A model generated the notes under the pieces. It worked only from the letters and a program-made list of their open reading frames with translations. It made no database searches and was not told the DNA's origin. The position numbers and the translations under genes were made by a program. Positions 17,277 to 25,659 of a stretch of DNA of 64,000 nt are shown piece after piece (position 1 is the stretch's first letter; each line of letters begins with the position of its first letter). Origin of the DNA: CAXXOK01 sp001604115 (GTDB lineage: Bacteria; Bacillota; Clostridia; Christensenellales; Aristaeellaceae); NCBI GenBank assembly GCA_034928535.1, contig JAYFOV010000016.1:56358-120357 (forward strand), written 5' to 3'.

Positions 17277-17583
17277 TTGTGAATGTCAAAAAGGTGGAGC
17301 CGGGGATGTCCCTCAAAGCCTTATGGGGAACCTATTGCGCAAGCGAGCGAACAGCCCGAAGGGCTATGAGGTGAGCGGTGGCAGCGACGATCCGAGGATT
17401 TTCGACAGTCTGAAGCAAAGCCCAAACAAGGCTGGGATGCAGCACGCGGCGCAGCCATCCGGGCAGCGCGCTCGCTTGGGTATTGCAGTGGGGCAAGGCG
17501 ACGGATGTTGCCCAAACGCACGGCAGGTATTATATTCTGCCAACCTGCCAGAGGTTTCGCCTGAATCCGCCTTGGTAACGGGC
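17277..17583. other. Non-coding interval of about 300 bases, possible structured element
   Basis: No convincing gene on either strand. The open frames are short, lack ribosome binding sites and are rich in Arg/Ser/Cys, as expected of shadows. There are several short hairpins (for example AGCCC-GAAG-GGCT near 17352-17366) and GCGAGCG-type direct repeats, so it could be a repetitive or structured element. Nothing here is recognised with certainty. Confidence 0.3.
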
Positions 17584-17613
17584 AGACCCGCACCAGTCAA
17601 GCGGTGCGGGTCT
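17584..17613 (-). terminator. Hairpin downstream of citrate synthase
   Basis: An 11-base perfect stem AGACCCGCACC / GGTGCGGGTCT with an 8-base loop, 35 bases past the citrate synthase stop. There is no strong T-tract on the minus strand, so termination efficiency is uncertain. Confidence 0.55.
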
Positions 17614-17647
17614 TGTCATATATTGTGGGTGGCGCCGGTTTGGTGGA

Positions 17648-19027
17648 TCACTCCGTCCGTGCGTCCAGCGGGCGGTAATCCCGGTTGGGCATTACGGCTT
17701 TGTAGGCCGGGCGAATGATTTTATCCATATTGATCAATTCTTCAATGCGGTGGGCACTCCAACCCACGATGCGTGCGATGGCGAAGATGGGCGTGAACAG
17801 CTCCTCCGGGATGCCAAGCATGGAGTAGGTGAGACCGCTGTAAAAATCCACATTGGCGCTTACACCTTTGTAAATGTGCCGCTCCTTGGCAATCACTTCC
17901 GGGGCGATGCGCTCCACCATGGCGTAGAGGGAGTATTCTTGTATTTTATGTTTTTCATCGGCCAGCTGCTCCACGAAACCACGGAATATGGTCGCGCGCG
18001 GATCACTGATGGAATAGACGGCATGCCCCATGCCATAGATGAGCCCTTTGCGGTCAAAGGCGTCGCGGGCAAGCAGGCGGTGCAGGTAATCCCGCACGGC
18101 ATCCTCGTCATTGGGGTCGGTCACACTGCGCTTGAGATCGGCCATCATTTGCACGACCTTGATGTTCGCGCCGCCGTGCTTGGGGCCTTTCAGGCTGGCC
18201 AGGGCAGCGGCGATGGCGCTGTAGGTGTCCGTGCCGGAGGAGGTGACCACGTGCGTGGTAAAGGTGGAGTTGTTGCCCCCGCCATGCTCCATGTGCAGCA
18301 CCAGCGCCAGATCCAAAACGCGCGCTTCCAGCTCGGTATACCCTTTGTCCGGGCGCAGCATGCGCAGCAGGTTTTCCGCGGTGGAAAGGTTCTCGTCCGG
18401 CCGGTGGATGTACAGGCTATCCACCCGCTCGTAGTGGTTGTAGCTTTGGTAGCCGTATACGGCAAGCATCGGAAAAACCGTGATAAGCATCAGGCATTGC
18501 CGCAACACATTGGCAATGGACAGATCCATCACATGATCATCATAGCTGGCCAGGGTGAGCACACTGCGGCTCAAGGTGTTCATCATATCCGCAGAGGGGG
18601 CTTTCATGACCACATCGCGCACAAAATTGGTGGGCAGTGTACGGCTCAGCGCCATCGTGCGCACAAACTCCTCCAATTGCGCCTTGGTGGGTAGGTCGCC
18701 AAAGAGCAGCAGGTAGGCCGTTTCCTCAAAGCCATAGCGGTGCCCTTCCAGAACGCCGTTCACCAGATCGACAATGTTATAGCCGCGATACCACAGCTTG
18801 CCTTCACAGGGCACGCTTTCTCCGTTTTCCTCCCGGTAGGACTGGATCTCGGAGATGCCGGTGAGTCCGGCCAGCACGCCTTTGCCGTTTTTATCGCGCA
18901 GGCCGCGCTTGACACCGTATGTCTGGTACAGTTCCTGGTCGATCGATGCTCCTTGGATCACATCCTGCTCCCGACCGGCTGCATACATGGCCAGGCGCTC
19001 CAGGGGCGATATGGTATGGTTGATCAT
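17648..19027 (-). CDS. Citrate synthase
   Basis: 459 residues. It condenses oxaloacetate with acetyl-CoA. The sequence carries the type I citrate synthase signature LHMEHGGGNNSTFTTHVVTSSGTD with an active-site histidine, the KGPKHGGAN loop and GLIYGMGHAVYSISDPRA with the second histidine. It is longer than many bacterial enzymes because of an N-terminal region (LERLAMYAAGREQDVIQGASIDQELYQTYGVKRGLRD) typical of the clostridial/Bacteroides-like branch. The start at 19027 has GGAGG 10 bases upstream. It is alone here; aconitase and isocitrate dehydrogenase are not adjacent, so the role is probably glutamate precursor supply. Confidence 0.93.
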   Translation of the reverse strand: MINHTISPLERLAMYAAGREQDVIQGASIDQELYQTYGVKRGLRDKNGKGVLAGLTGISEIQSYREENGESVPCEGKLWYRGYNIVDLVNGVLEGHRYGFEETAYLLLFGDLPTKAQLEEFVRTMALSRTLPTNFVRDVVMKAPSADMMNTLSRSVLTLASYDDHVMDLSIANVLRQCLMLITVFPMLAVYGYQSYNHYERVDSLYIHRPDENLSTAENLLRMLRPDKGYTELEARVLDLALVLHMEHGGGNNSTFTTHVVTSSGTDTYSAIAAALASLKGPKHGGANIKVVQMMADLKRSVTDPNDEDAVRDYLHRLLARDAFDRKGLIYGMGHAVYSISDPRATIFRGFVEQLADEKHKIQEYSLYAMVERIAPEVIAKERHIYKGVSANVDFYSGLTYSMLGIPEELFTPIFAIARIVGWSAHRIEELINMDKIIRPAYKAVMPNRDYRPLDARTE

Positions 19028-19142
19028 GTGCGAATTGCCTCCTCCATTCATCAGATTGATGCTTGCCTCAGCGGTTCATCTCTACTTTCTGCTGTGTTGT
19101 GGGATCGTTTCCGGTAAGTTGGTTATAAAATGTTACGAAAAG

Positions 19143-19172
19143 ATTATAAGGCTTCAGTGCCTGCAGTGTCAA
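19143..19172 (-). promoter_or_regulatory. Promoter of the citrate synthase gene
   Basis: Minus strand: -35 TTGACA (19167-19172), 18-base spacer, -10 TATAAT (19143-19148). Both hexamers are perfect consensus. Confidence 0.75.
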
Positions 19173-19317
19173 GCAATTGTATCCAATCCGTGCCGGTGTG
19201 CCTTGTGCTCCGCAAGGCGCACACAGTGCCTCCAGCGCGGCAAAAGTGACGCTGCAACCCAAGCAAGCAAAGGCTTTGGCGGTTGTATGGGACATGTGCT
19301 TTTTCACGGGAAACCGT

Positions 19318-19346
19318 TTGACTTCTGATATGCCCTGTGCTATGCT
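19318..19346 (+). promoter_or_regulatory. Promoter of the surface-glycan operon
   Basis: -35 TTGACT (19318-19323), 17-base spacer, -10 TATGCT (19341-19346), 46 bases before the sugar transferase ATG. It is divergent from the citrate synthase promoter. Confidence 0.75.
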
Positions 19347-19392
19347 AAAGGATAGCGGAATACAGCCGCATCGTGTGGGAGGGACACCCAGA

Positions 19393-20106
19393 ATGCACTC
19401 GCAGCGTTGGGAAGCGCAGGTTGCGCAAGCCACCGGGTCGCCCGAGGCGCTCCCGTTTTGGGATGGAGAGATCAGGCACCCCGTGTACAGCAAAGTGATC
19501 AAGCGAGCGCTGGATCTCGTGCTGGCGCTTTTGCTTTTGCCCTTTGGCGTCATCGCCATGGCGCCCATCGGTTTGCTGGTCAAGCTCACCAGCAAGGGGC
19601 CTGTGTTTTACAAAGCTCTGCGCGGCGGCTACCATAACCGTCCCTTTAACATCCTCAAGTTCCGTACCATGGTCGTGGGGGCGGACCGGTACAGCGGCAC
19701 CACCGCGCTCAATGATCCGCGCGTGACGGCGGTGGGGCGCGTGCTGCGCCGCACCAAGCTGGATGAGCTGCCGCAACTGTTTAACATCCTCCGGGGGGAT
19801 ATGAGCTTTATCGGCCCGCGTCCGGAGCTGCTCAAATACACCATGCGCTACACGCCGCAGGAGCAATGCATCCTGTGGGTGCGCCCGGGCATCAGCGACC
19901 CCAGCTCGATCAAGCTCATCAGCCTGGATGAAGCCGTTGGCCACGATGATCCCGAAGGCGCCTATGAGCGAAACATCCTGGGCGAGAAAAACCGCATGCG
20001 CGTGGCCTATGCCCAGAACCAGTCCTTTCGGACCGATGCACAGCTGATGGCGCAGACCATCTGGTGTGTGGGTCGGAAAATTTTCGGCGTCAAGCCGAAG
20101 GCGTGA
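19393..20106 (+). CDS. Undecaprenyl-phosphate sugar phosphotransferase (initiating enzyme)
   Basis: 237 residues of the bacterial sugar transferase family (PF02397). The ATG at 19393 has GGAGGG 9 bases before it. An N-terminal membrane helix (KRALDLVLALLLLPFGVIAM) is followed by FNILKFRTM and then LRRTKLDELPQLFNILRGDMSFIGPRPE, the signature of polyprenyl-phosphate hexose-1-phosphate transferases. It lacks the four-helix N-terminal membrane domain of WbaP, so it is the short monotopic form. It transfers the first sugar-1-phosphate to undecaprenyl phosphate at the inner membrane face and leads the six-gene operon. Confidence 0.92.
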   Translation: MHSQRWEAQVAQATGSPEALPFWDGEIRHPVYSKVIKRALDLVLALLLLPFGVIAMAPIGLLVKLTSKGPVFYKALRGGYHNRPFNILKFRTMVVGADRYSGTTALNDPRVTAVGRVLRRTKLDELPQLFNILRGDMSFIGPRPELLKYTMRYTPQEQCILWVRPGISDPSSIKLISLDEAVGHDDPEGAYERNILGEKNRMRVAYAQNQSFRTDAQLMAQTIWCVGRKIFGVKPKA

Positions 20107-20155
20107 TCGATACTCGACCTGTGCCTTGGCGCCAGGCCAAAGGAGCGTACCTGAC

Positions 20156-20983
20156 ATGAACGATGCAAAGAGCAGGGATCTGGCATACCGTGTGCGCCGC
20201 CATGCGCTGGACATGACCAGCCGTGGCGGCACAGCGCACATCGGCAGCATTTTTTCCATGGCGGATATTATCGCCGTGCTGTATGCCGATGTGATGCACC
20301 ATGACCCGAAAGCCCCCAAAATGCCTGAACGCGACCGGTTGGTGCTCAGCAAAGGGCATGCTGGCGCAGGCATATATGCAGTGCTGGCCGAGTGTGGCTA
20401 CTTTCCCACGGAGGAGCTGCTTACCCACTGCCAAAACGGAAGCCGCTTGAGCGGGCATGTGAGCCACAAGGGTGTGCCGGGTGTGGAGGTGAGCACCGGC
20501 TCTCTGGGGCAGGGCTTGCCCATGGCCATGGGCATGGCGATGGCTGCCAAAATGAACGGGCAGGCGCACAGCGTGTTTTGCATCATCGGCGACGGGGAGT
20601 GCGACGAGGGCGCCATCTGGGAAAGTGCGCTCATTGCCAATCAGTTCAAGCTGGACAACCTGATCGTGACCATTGATTTTAACAAAATCCAGTCCATTAC
20701 CAGTGTGGAAAACACCATCCGCCTGGAGCCGCTGGATCAAAAATGGGCGAGCTTTGGCTGGCATGTGATCCGCATTGACGGGCACGACCATGCCGCTTTG
20801 CATGCCGCCTATGCCGAGGCGCTGGGCGCGCGCGGGCAAGGCAAGCCCATTGCCATCGTAGCCGATACCGTCAAGGGCAAGGGCGTCAGCTTTATGGAAA
20901 ACGACGTGCTCTGGCACTACCGCACCGCGCGCGGCGAGGAGTATGTGGCAGCCGTTGAGGAACTGGAGGCGCAAAAACCGTGA
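20156..20983 (+). CDS. Transketolase N-terminal subunit
   Basis: 275 residues; ATG after AAAGGAG. This is the thiamine-diphosphate-binding half of a split transketolase: RGGTAHIGSIFSMADIIAVLY, SKGHAGAGIYAVL, then GDGECDEGAIWESALIANQFKLDNLIVTIDFN, the GDG-X(25-30)-N ThDP/Mg motif. It is partnered with the C-terminal half encoded directly behind it with a 4-base stop/start overlap. Split transketolases are ordinary in Clostridia, but a location between a sugar transferase and LicD suggests that this pair makes a ketose or chain-altered sugar for the glycan rather than serving the pentose phosphate route. That is inference. Confidence 0.9.
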   Translation: MNDAKSRDLAYRVRRHALDMTSRGGTAHIGSIFSMADIIAVLYADVMHHDPKAPKMPERDRLVLSKGHAGAGIYAVLAECGYFPTEELLTHCQNGSRLSGHVSHKGVPGVEVSTGSLGQGLPMAMGMAMAAKMNGQAHSVFCIIGDGECDEGAIWESALIANQFKLDNLIVTIDFNKIQSITSVENTIRLEPLDQKWASFGWHVIRIDGHDHAALHAAYAEALGARGQGKPIAIVADTVKGKGVSFMENDVLWHYRTARGEEYVAAVEELEAQKP

Positions 20984-21915
20984 GAGAGACTTTCACCCGT
21001 TGTCTGGAAGCGGAGGCAAGCCGCAACCCCAATCTGGTGCTGATTACAGGGGATCTGGGGTTTGGCGTGCTGTTCCCGTTTATGGAAAAATATCCGGAGC
21101 GTTTCATCAACGCCGGCATTTCTGAGCAGGCTATGATGAGCATGGCAGCCGGCATGGCCATGGAAGGTAAAACCGTCGTGGTCTATTCCATTGGTAATTT
21201 TCCGACGCTGCGGTGCCTGGAGCAGATCCGCAACTGCTGTGCCTACCATGAGGCTAACGTCAAGATCGTGTGTGTGGGCGCCGGATTTGTCTATGGTACC
21301 CTGGGCATGACGCACCACGCGACCGAGGACATGAGCGCCCTGCGCATGCTGCCAGGCGTGACGGTCTATGCCCCGGCAGATGCGGTGCAGACCGAGGCTG
21401 TGATGCAGCGATTCCTGACGGAGCCGGGTGTGGCATATTTGCGCATCGGCCGCGGCGGGGAGCCGATGATGAGCGATCCGGCTGCGATGGCCGGCTACCA
21501 GACCGGCAAGGCCGTGCCCTATCAGGAAGGCACGGACGCCTACATCCTGACGGCGGGGGGCATCCTGCCCAGCGCGGTGCAAGCCGCCAAGCTGCTGGCA
21601 GATGCGGGTTACAGTGTGGGCGTGACCAGCTTTCCCACCGTCAAACCGATGGACGAAGCCTATCTGGCATCCCTTTGCACCAAGGTCAAGGTGCTCTTTA
21701 CCTTGGAGGAGCATACCATTGTCGGCGGTTTCGGCGGCGCGGTGTGCGAAGCTGTGAGCGGCTTTGCGGGGGAACGTGCACGTGTGGTGCGCATCGGCAT
21801 GCCGGATATTTACAGCGCGATTGTCGGCAATCAAGCCTATCTGGTTGAGCGATACGGTCTGGATGGGAAGAGTGTGGCGGCAAAAGTGCAAACTGTGCTG
21901 GAGGGGAAGGCGTAA
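20980..21915 (+). CDS. Transketolase C-terminal subunit
   Basis: 311 residues; GTG start overlapping the stop of the preceding gene. It contains the pyrimidine-binding domain (ITGDLGFGVLFPFMEKYPERFINAGISEQAMMSMAAGMAMEG in pattern, with the Glu of GISEQ that activates the ThDP cofactor) and the C-terminal transketolase domain (LFTLEEHTIVGGFGGAVCEAV). It combines with the N-terminal subunit to form a working enzyme. Translational coupling is implied by the overlap, and the next gene, licD, also overlaps by one base. Confidence 0.9.
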   Translation: MRETFTRCLEAEASRNPNLVLITGDLGFGVLFPFMEKYPERFINAGISEQAMMSMAAGMAMEGKTVVVYSIGNFPTLRCLEQIRNCCAYHEANVKIVCVGAGFVYGTLGMTHHATEDMSALRMLPGVTVYAPADAVQTEAVMQRFLTEPGVAYLRIGRGGEPMMSDPAAMAGYQTGKAVPYQEGTDAYILTAGGILPSAVQAAKLLADAGYSVGVTSFPTVKPMDEAYLASLCTKVKVLFTLEEHTIVGGFGGAVCEAVSGFAGERARVVRIGMPDIYSAIVGNQAYLVERYGLDGKSVAAKVQTVLEGKA

Positions 21916-22643
21916 TGCCCTACGGGCTGGAAACGGTGCACGCTGAGCTTTATGAAGTGCTTGCGGATGCCGTGCGCGTGCTGGAGATGCACGGGCTGCC
22001 CTATAGCCTGATGTGCGGTTCACTGCTGGGTGCGGTGCGCCATCAGGCCATCATCCCTTGGGATGATGATGTGGATTTGGTTCTGCCCCGCGAAAGCTAT
22101 GACCGTTTTGAGGCGCTGTATCCCGGGGAATGCGGGTTGGGCTTCACCTTAGACCTATCGGACACCTGGGTGCCGCGTGTGCGCAAGCTCGGCGGCTCCG
22201 CCTTTATTGATCTGTTTGTGCTGGACCCGCTGCCCAGTGGCCGGATGCGGCGTTTTTGGAAACTGTTCCGGTTGCAAACGCTGCAGGGCATGCTCAAGGA
22301 GCATCCCCAGTATCGGCGGTTTTCTTTGCCCAAACGGTTGCTTTTGTGGGGCACGCACATGCTGGGCAAACTGTGCCACCGTGAGCGCATTCTGCTTGCC
22401 TACCGCCGTATTGCCCGCAGTGGCCTGCCCGGAAATCACGTACATATGAGCAACGGCTCTTTTGCCCTGCTGAGCACAGCGTTTTTGCCGGATACCTTTA
22501 CCGCGCTGACCTGGGCGCCGTTTGGCCCCCTGACAGTGCACATCCCGCAGGATGCGCCTGCTGTGCTCACGCGCCTCTACGGCGCTGAGTACATGACCCC
22601 GCCACCCGAGCAGGAGCGCAGGCCGCTCCATCTTGACAGATAA
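21915..22643 (+). CDS. LicD family phosphotransferase
   Basis: 242 residues. The LicD signature GSLLGAVRHQAIIPWDDDVDLVLPRESYDRF is present near residues 35-65; its Asp cluster (DDDVD) binds metal in a nucleotidyltransferase-like fold. LicD proteins add phosphocholine or another phospho-alcohol or phospho-sugar from a CDP- or similar donor onto surface glycans and teichoic acids. No licA/licC choline genes are adjacent, so the substituent is unknown. The start codon overlaps the transketolase stop (ATG at TAATG). Confidence 0.88.
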   Translation: MPYGLETVHAELYEVLADAVRVLEMHGLPYSLMCGSLLGAVRHQAIIPWDDDVDLVLPRESYDRFEALYPGECGLGFTLDLSDTWVPRVRKLGGSAFIDLFVLDPLPSGRMRRFWKLFRLQTLQGMLKEHPQYRRFSLPKRLLLWGTHMLGKLCHRERILLAYRRIARSGLPGNHVHMSNGSFALLSTAFLPDTFTALTWAPFGPLTVHIPQDAPAVLTRLYGAEYMTPPPEQERRPLHLDR

Positions 22644-22658
22644 ACGAGGGACACCGCT

Positions 22659-24230
22659 TTGAGCAACCGCAGCAACACCCGCACATCCCGCTTTGTGCAA
22701 AACACGGTGTTCACCGGAGCGTATCAGATTACCGCGATGCTGATGGGCTTTGTGACCCCGCGCCTGATGATGCTTTTTTATGGATCGCAGGTCAATGGCC
22801 TTATTGTTTCCGTGACGGAATTTTTGACGTATTTCCGTCTGGTGGAGGCGGGGCTTGCGGCGGCGGCTGTGTATAGCCTCTATAAGCCGCTCTCCGAGGC
22901 GGATCATGCAGGCGTGAGCGCCATTGTATCGGCCGCGCGGCAATTTTACAATGTTGCCGGCTGGATGTTTGTCGGGCTTACGTTGTTGTTTGCGGCCATT
23001 TATCCGCTGTTTGTGCCGGTGGCAACCATTCAGGGCGACTGGATGAATTACTGGAGCATGTTCCTGCTCATCTGCGCCATGGGTATTTCCGGCGCGCTGG
23101 AATTTTTCACGCTGTCACGCTACCGCGTGCTGCTCACGGCCGATCAGCGTTCCTTCATGATCAGCCTGGCCAGCATGACTTCCCTGTTGCTGCAGACTGC
23201 GGTCATTGTGGTGCTGGCTTACCTGAAAACCAACATCATCCTGGTGCGCCTGTTGGCATCGCTGACCATTGTGGTTCGGCCGCTGATCCTGAGCAATTAT
23301 GTCAAGAAAACATACCCACAAGTTGACGCCTTTGCACCGCCGAACAAAGGCGCGCTTTCCCGGCGGTGGGACGCGATGTACCAGCAGTTTACCACAGCGT
23401 TTCATCAGGGCGCCGCGGTGATGCTGACCACGGTGATCACCCGCAATGCGGCCATGATTTCCGTCTATGGGACCTACCATATGGTCACCATTGGCCTGTG
23501 GGGAATCCTGAAAATGTCCACAACGGGCATCTACAGTGGGTTTGGCGATTTGATCGTGCGCGGGCAGAAAGCCAAATTCCAGCAGGCGTACAAGGATTTC
23601 GAGTATCTGTACCTTGCGCTGGCAACGGTGCTCTTTTCGGTGGCGGCGATCCTGATCGTGCCTTTTGTAGTGCTCTACACCGATAAAATCACGGATGCCA
23701 ACTATGATGCACCCCTGATCGGCATTATGATTGTGTTGGAAGCGCTGACCGATCACTGCAAAATGCCGATGGATCTGATGATCACAGCCAGCGGGAAATT
23801 CCGTGAAACCAGGCACCATTGCACGGCGCAGATTGCCACCGCCGTGGTGGCCGGCCTGCTGCTGGGGCTTTGGGGTTTGCAAACCAGCCTGACGATGGCG
23901 GTGGTCGGCATCCTGTCCGGCATTATCCTGTCCAACATCCTGCGCGCGGTGCTCCAGCTGTGGTTTGTGCCCAGACAGATCACGGGGCTTCCGTGGCGGG
24001 CTACGCTCAAGCGTATGCTGTTGATGTTTGTGGAGGTCGCGGTCATTGCAGGGCCCTTCCTGGCCTTTGGTCTGCTGAACATTAATGGCTTCTTCAAATG
24101 GATCACACTGAGCGTGCCCCTGTGCATTTATGCGCTGGCGATCACACTGGGTTTTGGGTGGCTGTTTGACCGGGACAGCGTGTTATCGCTGTTTGGGCGC
24201 ATCAAGTTTATGTTCCAAAGGGGGAAATGA
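22659..24230 (+). CDS. Polysaccharide flippase-like membrane protein (MOP/Wzx type)
   Basis: 523 residues with 12-14 hydrophobic helices and the MOP-superfamily layout: an N-terminal 'RFVQNTVFTGAYQITAMLMGFVTPRLMMLFYGSQVNGLIVSVTEF' entry region and repeated helix pairs. It most likely flips undecaprenyl-linked glycan units across the membrane. The start is TTG at 22659, 8 bases after a GAGGG site; no ATG or GTG lies nearby. The position after the sugar transferase and licD supports the assignment. Confidence 0.85.
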   Translation: MSNRSNTRTSRFVQNTVFTGAYQITAMLMGFVTPRLMMLFYGSQVNGLIVSVTEFLTYFRLVEAGLAAAAVYSLYKPLSEADHAGVSAIVSAARQFYNVAGWMFVGLTLLFAAIYPLFVPVATIQGDWMNYWSMFLLICAMGISGALEFFTLSRYRVLLTADQRSFMISLASMTSLLLQTAVIVVLAYLKTNIILVRLLASLTIVVRPLILSNYVKKTYPQVDAFAPPNKGALSRRWDAMYQQFTTAFHQGAAVMLTTVITRNAAMISVYGTYHMVTIGLWGILKMSTTGIYSGFGDLIVRGQKAKFQQAYKDFEYLYLALATVLFSVAAILIVPFVVLYTDKITDANYDAPLIGIMIVLEALTDHCKMPMDLMITASGKFRETRHHCTAQIATAVVAGLLLGLWGLQTSLTMAVVGILSGIILSNILRAVLQLWFVPRQITGLPWRATLKRMLLMFVEVAVIAGPFLAFGLLNINGFFKWITLSVPLCIYALAITLGFGWLFDRDSVLSLFGRIKFMFQRGK

Positions 24231-24232
24231 CC

Positions 24233-24580
24233 ATGCTCACCAAGGTGAACCTGTTGGCAGCGGCGAATGCCGTGCAGGGTCTGTACCGCTATGATAAAGT
24301 GGGGCGGCTGAACGGCCACGTGCTCAGCGTGGTGCAAGTGGAAAACCGCACATTGGATTTTCATGTGCATGAACAAAGCGATGAGCTTTTTATGGTGCTG
24401 GAAGGGGCTTTTGAGCTGGAAACAGAGGATGGCCTCCTGCCGGTGGCACAAGGTGAAATGGTGATTGTACCCAAAGGGACGCTGCACCGGCCTGTGGTGG
24501 GTAAGTTGACCAAGTTTCTGATGGTGGAGCTGGATGGGACGCTCAACCAGGAAAACAGCGGCGATCAGTATGAGCCGTGA
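24233..24580 (+). CDS. Small cupin-domain protein
   Basis: 115 residues forming one cupin barrel. Motif 1 is 'DFHVHEQSDELFMVLEGAFELE' (two His and a Glu as metal ligands) and motif 2 is 'VPKGTLHRPV'. Single-domain cupins of this type are often mannose-6-phosphate isomerase-like or sugar-nucleotide-modifying. As the last gene of the glycan operon it could act on a sugar intermediate, but no substrate can be named. The ATG at 24233 is favoured over the ATG at 24227 because GGGGG sits 8 bases before it. Confidence 0.8.
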   Translation: MLTKVNLLAAANAVQGLYRYDKVGRLNGHVLSVVQVENRTLDFHVHEQSDELFMVLEGAFELETEDGLLPVAQGEMVIVPKGTLHRPVVGKLTKFLMVELDGTLNQENSGDQYEP

Positions 24581-24650
24581 CATCGGCCTGCATGGAGGGC
24601 CGGACGATACCCCCGAAGCGTAAGCATCAAGCGGTGACTGCGCATCAATC

Positions 24651-24688
24651 AAAACACCCGCAAAGCGCTAGGCAATGCGGGTGTTTTT
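24651..24688 (+). terminator. Intrinsic terminator of the glycan operon
   Basis: Stem AAAACACCCGC / GCGGGTGTTTT with a T-run immediately after it. It lies between convergent genes and can also serve the thiT side through its A-run. Confidence 0.8.
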
Positions 24689-24736
24689 CATTGGAAAAGA
24701 CTGTTAGCTGTCAGGTGGCTTGCCCAGGGCGATGCC

Positions 24737-25336
24737 TTAGCCTTGTGATGCAGGCGCTGTTTTGGTGAGATCCTCACCCAGCCAGTACTTTTGCAGTGGC
24801 TTGAACAGCAAGAAGGCCACTACGCCGGTAATGAGCATTTCCGGAACCATGTAGGAAGCGTTGTAGGCGAGCGACCAGACGGTGGGTGCCCAGCCGAGCC
24901 CGTTGGGCCAAAGCGCTTCCCAGATAATCAGGCCGCTGAAGAAATGGCACAAAAACCGTGCCGAAAACGTGACAATGATCCCGGAAACAATGGCCCATTG
25001 CGGCTTGCGGATCGATTTGCGAAACATTGCCGAAAACCCGAGCACCCCGTAGGCCAGTACATAATCCAACAGAATGATGCCAATGGCGGTGAGCGCGTCC
25101 GGCGCATACTGTACATTGTTTATTCCGAGCACCAGTTGGATCAGGCTAAAGGCAAATGCAGATAAAAGCCCCCACTTGGTGCCATAGCGCCACGCAATGA
25201 TGACGATCGGCAGCATGCTGCAAAAGGTGATGCTGCCACCCAGCACCCAGGGGCCGGCAAATTCAAACAGGCTCAGAACCATGGCAATGGCCAGAAGGAT
25301 GGCGCTCTCTGTCAGGCGCTTCAGGTTGTAACGCAT
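24737..25336 (-). CDS. thiT: Energy-coupling-factor thiamine transporter S component ThiT
   Basis: 199 residues with six hydrophobic helices. This is the substrate-binding subunit of an ECF-type thiamine importer. The N-terminal 'LTESAILLAIAMVLSLFE' helix and 'YGTKWGLLSAFAFSLIQLVLGINNV' match ThiT. 'SARFLCHFFSGLIIWEALWP' and 'WSLAYNASYMVPEMLITG' hold the conserved aromatic and polar residues that contact thiamine. The start at 25336 follows AAAGGGGAG. The ECF ATPases and EcfT are encoded elsewhere. Expression is under the TPP riboswitch immediately upstream. Confidence 0.93.
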   Translation of the reverse strand: MRYNLKRLTESAILLAIAMVLSLFEFAGPWVLGGSITFCSMLPIVIIAWRYGTKWGLLSAFAFSLIQLVLGINNVQYAPDALTAIGIILLDYVLAYGVLGFSAMFRKSIRKPQWAIVSGIIVTFSARFLCHFFSGLIIWEALWPNGLGWAPTVWSLAYNASYMVPEMLITGVVAFLLFKPLQKYWLGEDLTKTAPASQG

Positions 25337-25355
25337 GAAAAACTCCCCTTTACAC

Positions 25356-25390
25356 AAAAATTCCCGCGGTTGCGGGTAAAGCAACGCGGG
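25356..25390 (-). terminator. Riboswitch-controlled terminator before thiT
   Basis: Minus strand: stem CCCGC-GTTGC / GCAAC-GCGGG (one bulged base) followed by AATTTTT, placed between the aptamer and the thiT ribosome binding site. It is the expected expression platform for transcriptional attenuation. Confidence 0.75.
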
Positions 25391-25412
25391 ATCCATCAAA
25401 GGAAATTTTCCA

Positions 25413-25499
25413 TTGATTCCTACGCCGGCATTACCCGGATCAGGTTCGAGGGTCCCGGGCAGAAGCCCGATCTCAGCCGACTTACGTCAGCACCCCTTG
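25413..25499 (-). ncRNA. TPP riboswitch (THI element)
   Basis: The minus strand has the conserved aptamer order: GGGGTGC at the 5' side, then GGCTGAGAT (P2-P3 junction), a variable P3 stem (CGGGC/GCCCG), CCCTCGAACCTGATC, and GGGTAATGCCGGCGTAGG. These are the invariant segments that bind the pyrimidine and pyrophosphate of TPP. Located directly before thiT and followed by a terminator hairpin. Confidence 0.95.
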
Positions 25500-25517
25500 C
25501 GCACGATGCGCATGAGT

Positions 25518-25546
25518 ATTGTAAGGCACGGAAGCGCGGTTGTCAA
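25518..25546 (-). promoter_or_regulatory. Promoter of the TPP riboswitch-thiT transcript
   Basis: Minus strand: -35 TTGACA (25541-25546), 17-base spacer, -10 TACAAT (25518-25523), about 20 bases before the aptamer. Confidence 0.8.
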
Positions 25547-25619
25547 GGGGTGAAGCGGGGAGGAAAGGCGGCAGTAGCCCACGGTAAGAACACCCTCCCC
25601 GCCGCAGCGGAACCGGGTC

Positions 25620-25659
25620 AAGGGCGTAAGCCCTTGCGGGGTTTGGGGTGAAACCCCAA
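25620..25659. repeat. Tandem palindrome pair (REP-like)
   Basis: Two perfect hairpins sit side by side: AAGGGC-GTAA-GCCCTT (25620-25635) and TTGGGGT-GAA-ACCCCAA (25643-25659). A further GC-rich palindromic patch follows up to about 25690. They lie 3' of the LacI-type gene and upstream of thiT, in an otherwise empty 230-base gap. They could be a terminator or a repeated extragenic palindrome; copies elsewhere in the genome cannot be seen from here. Confidence 0.5.
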
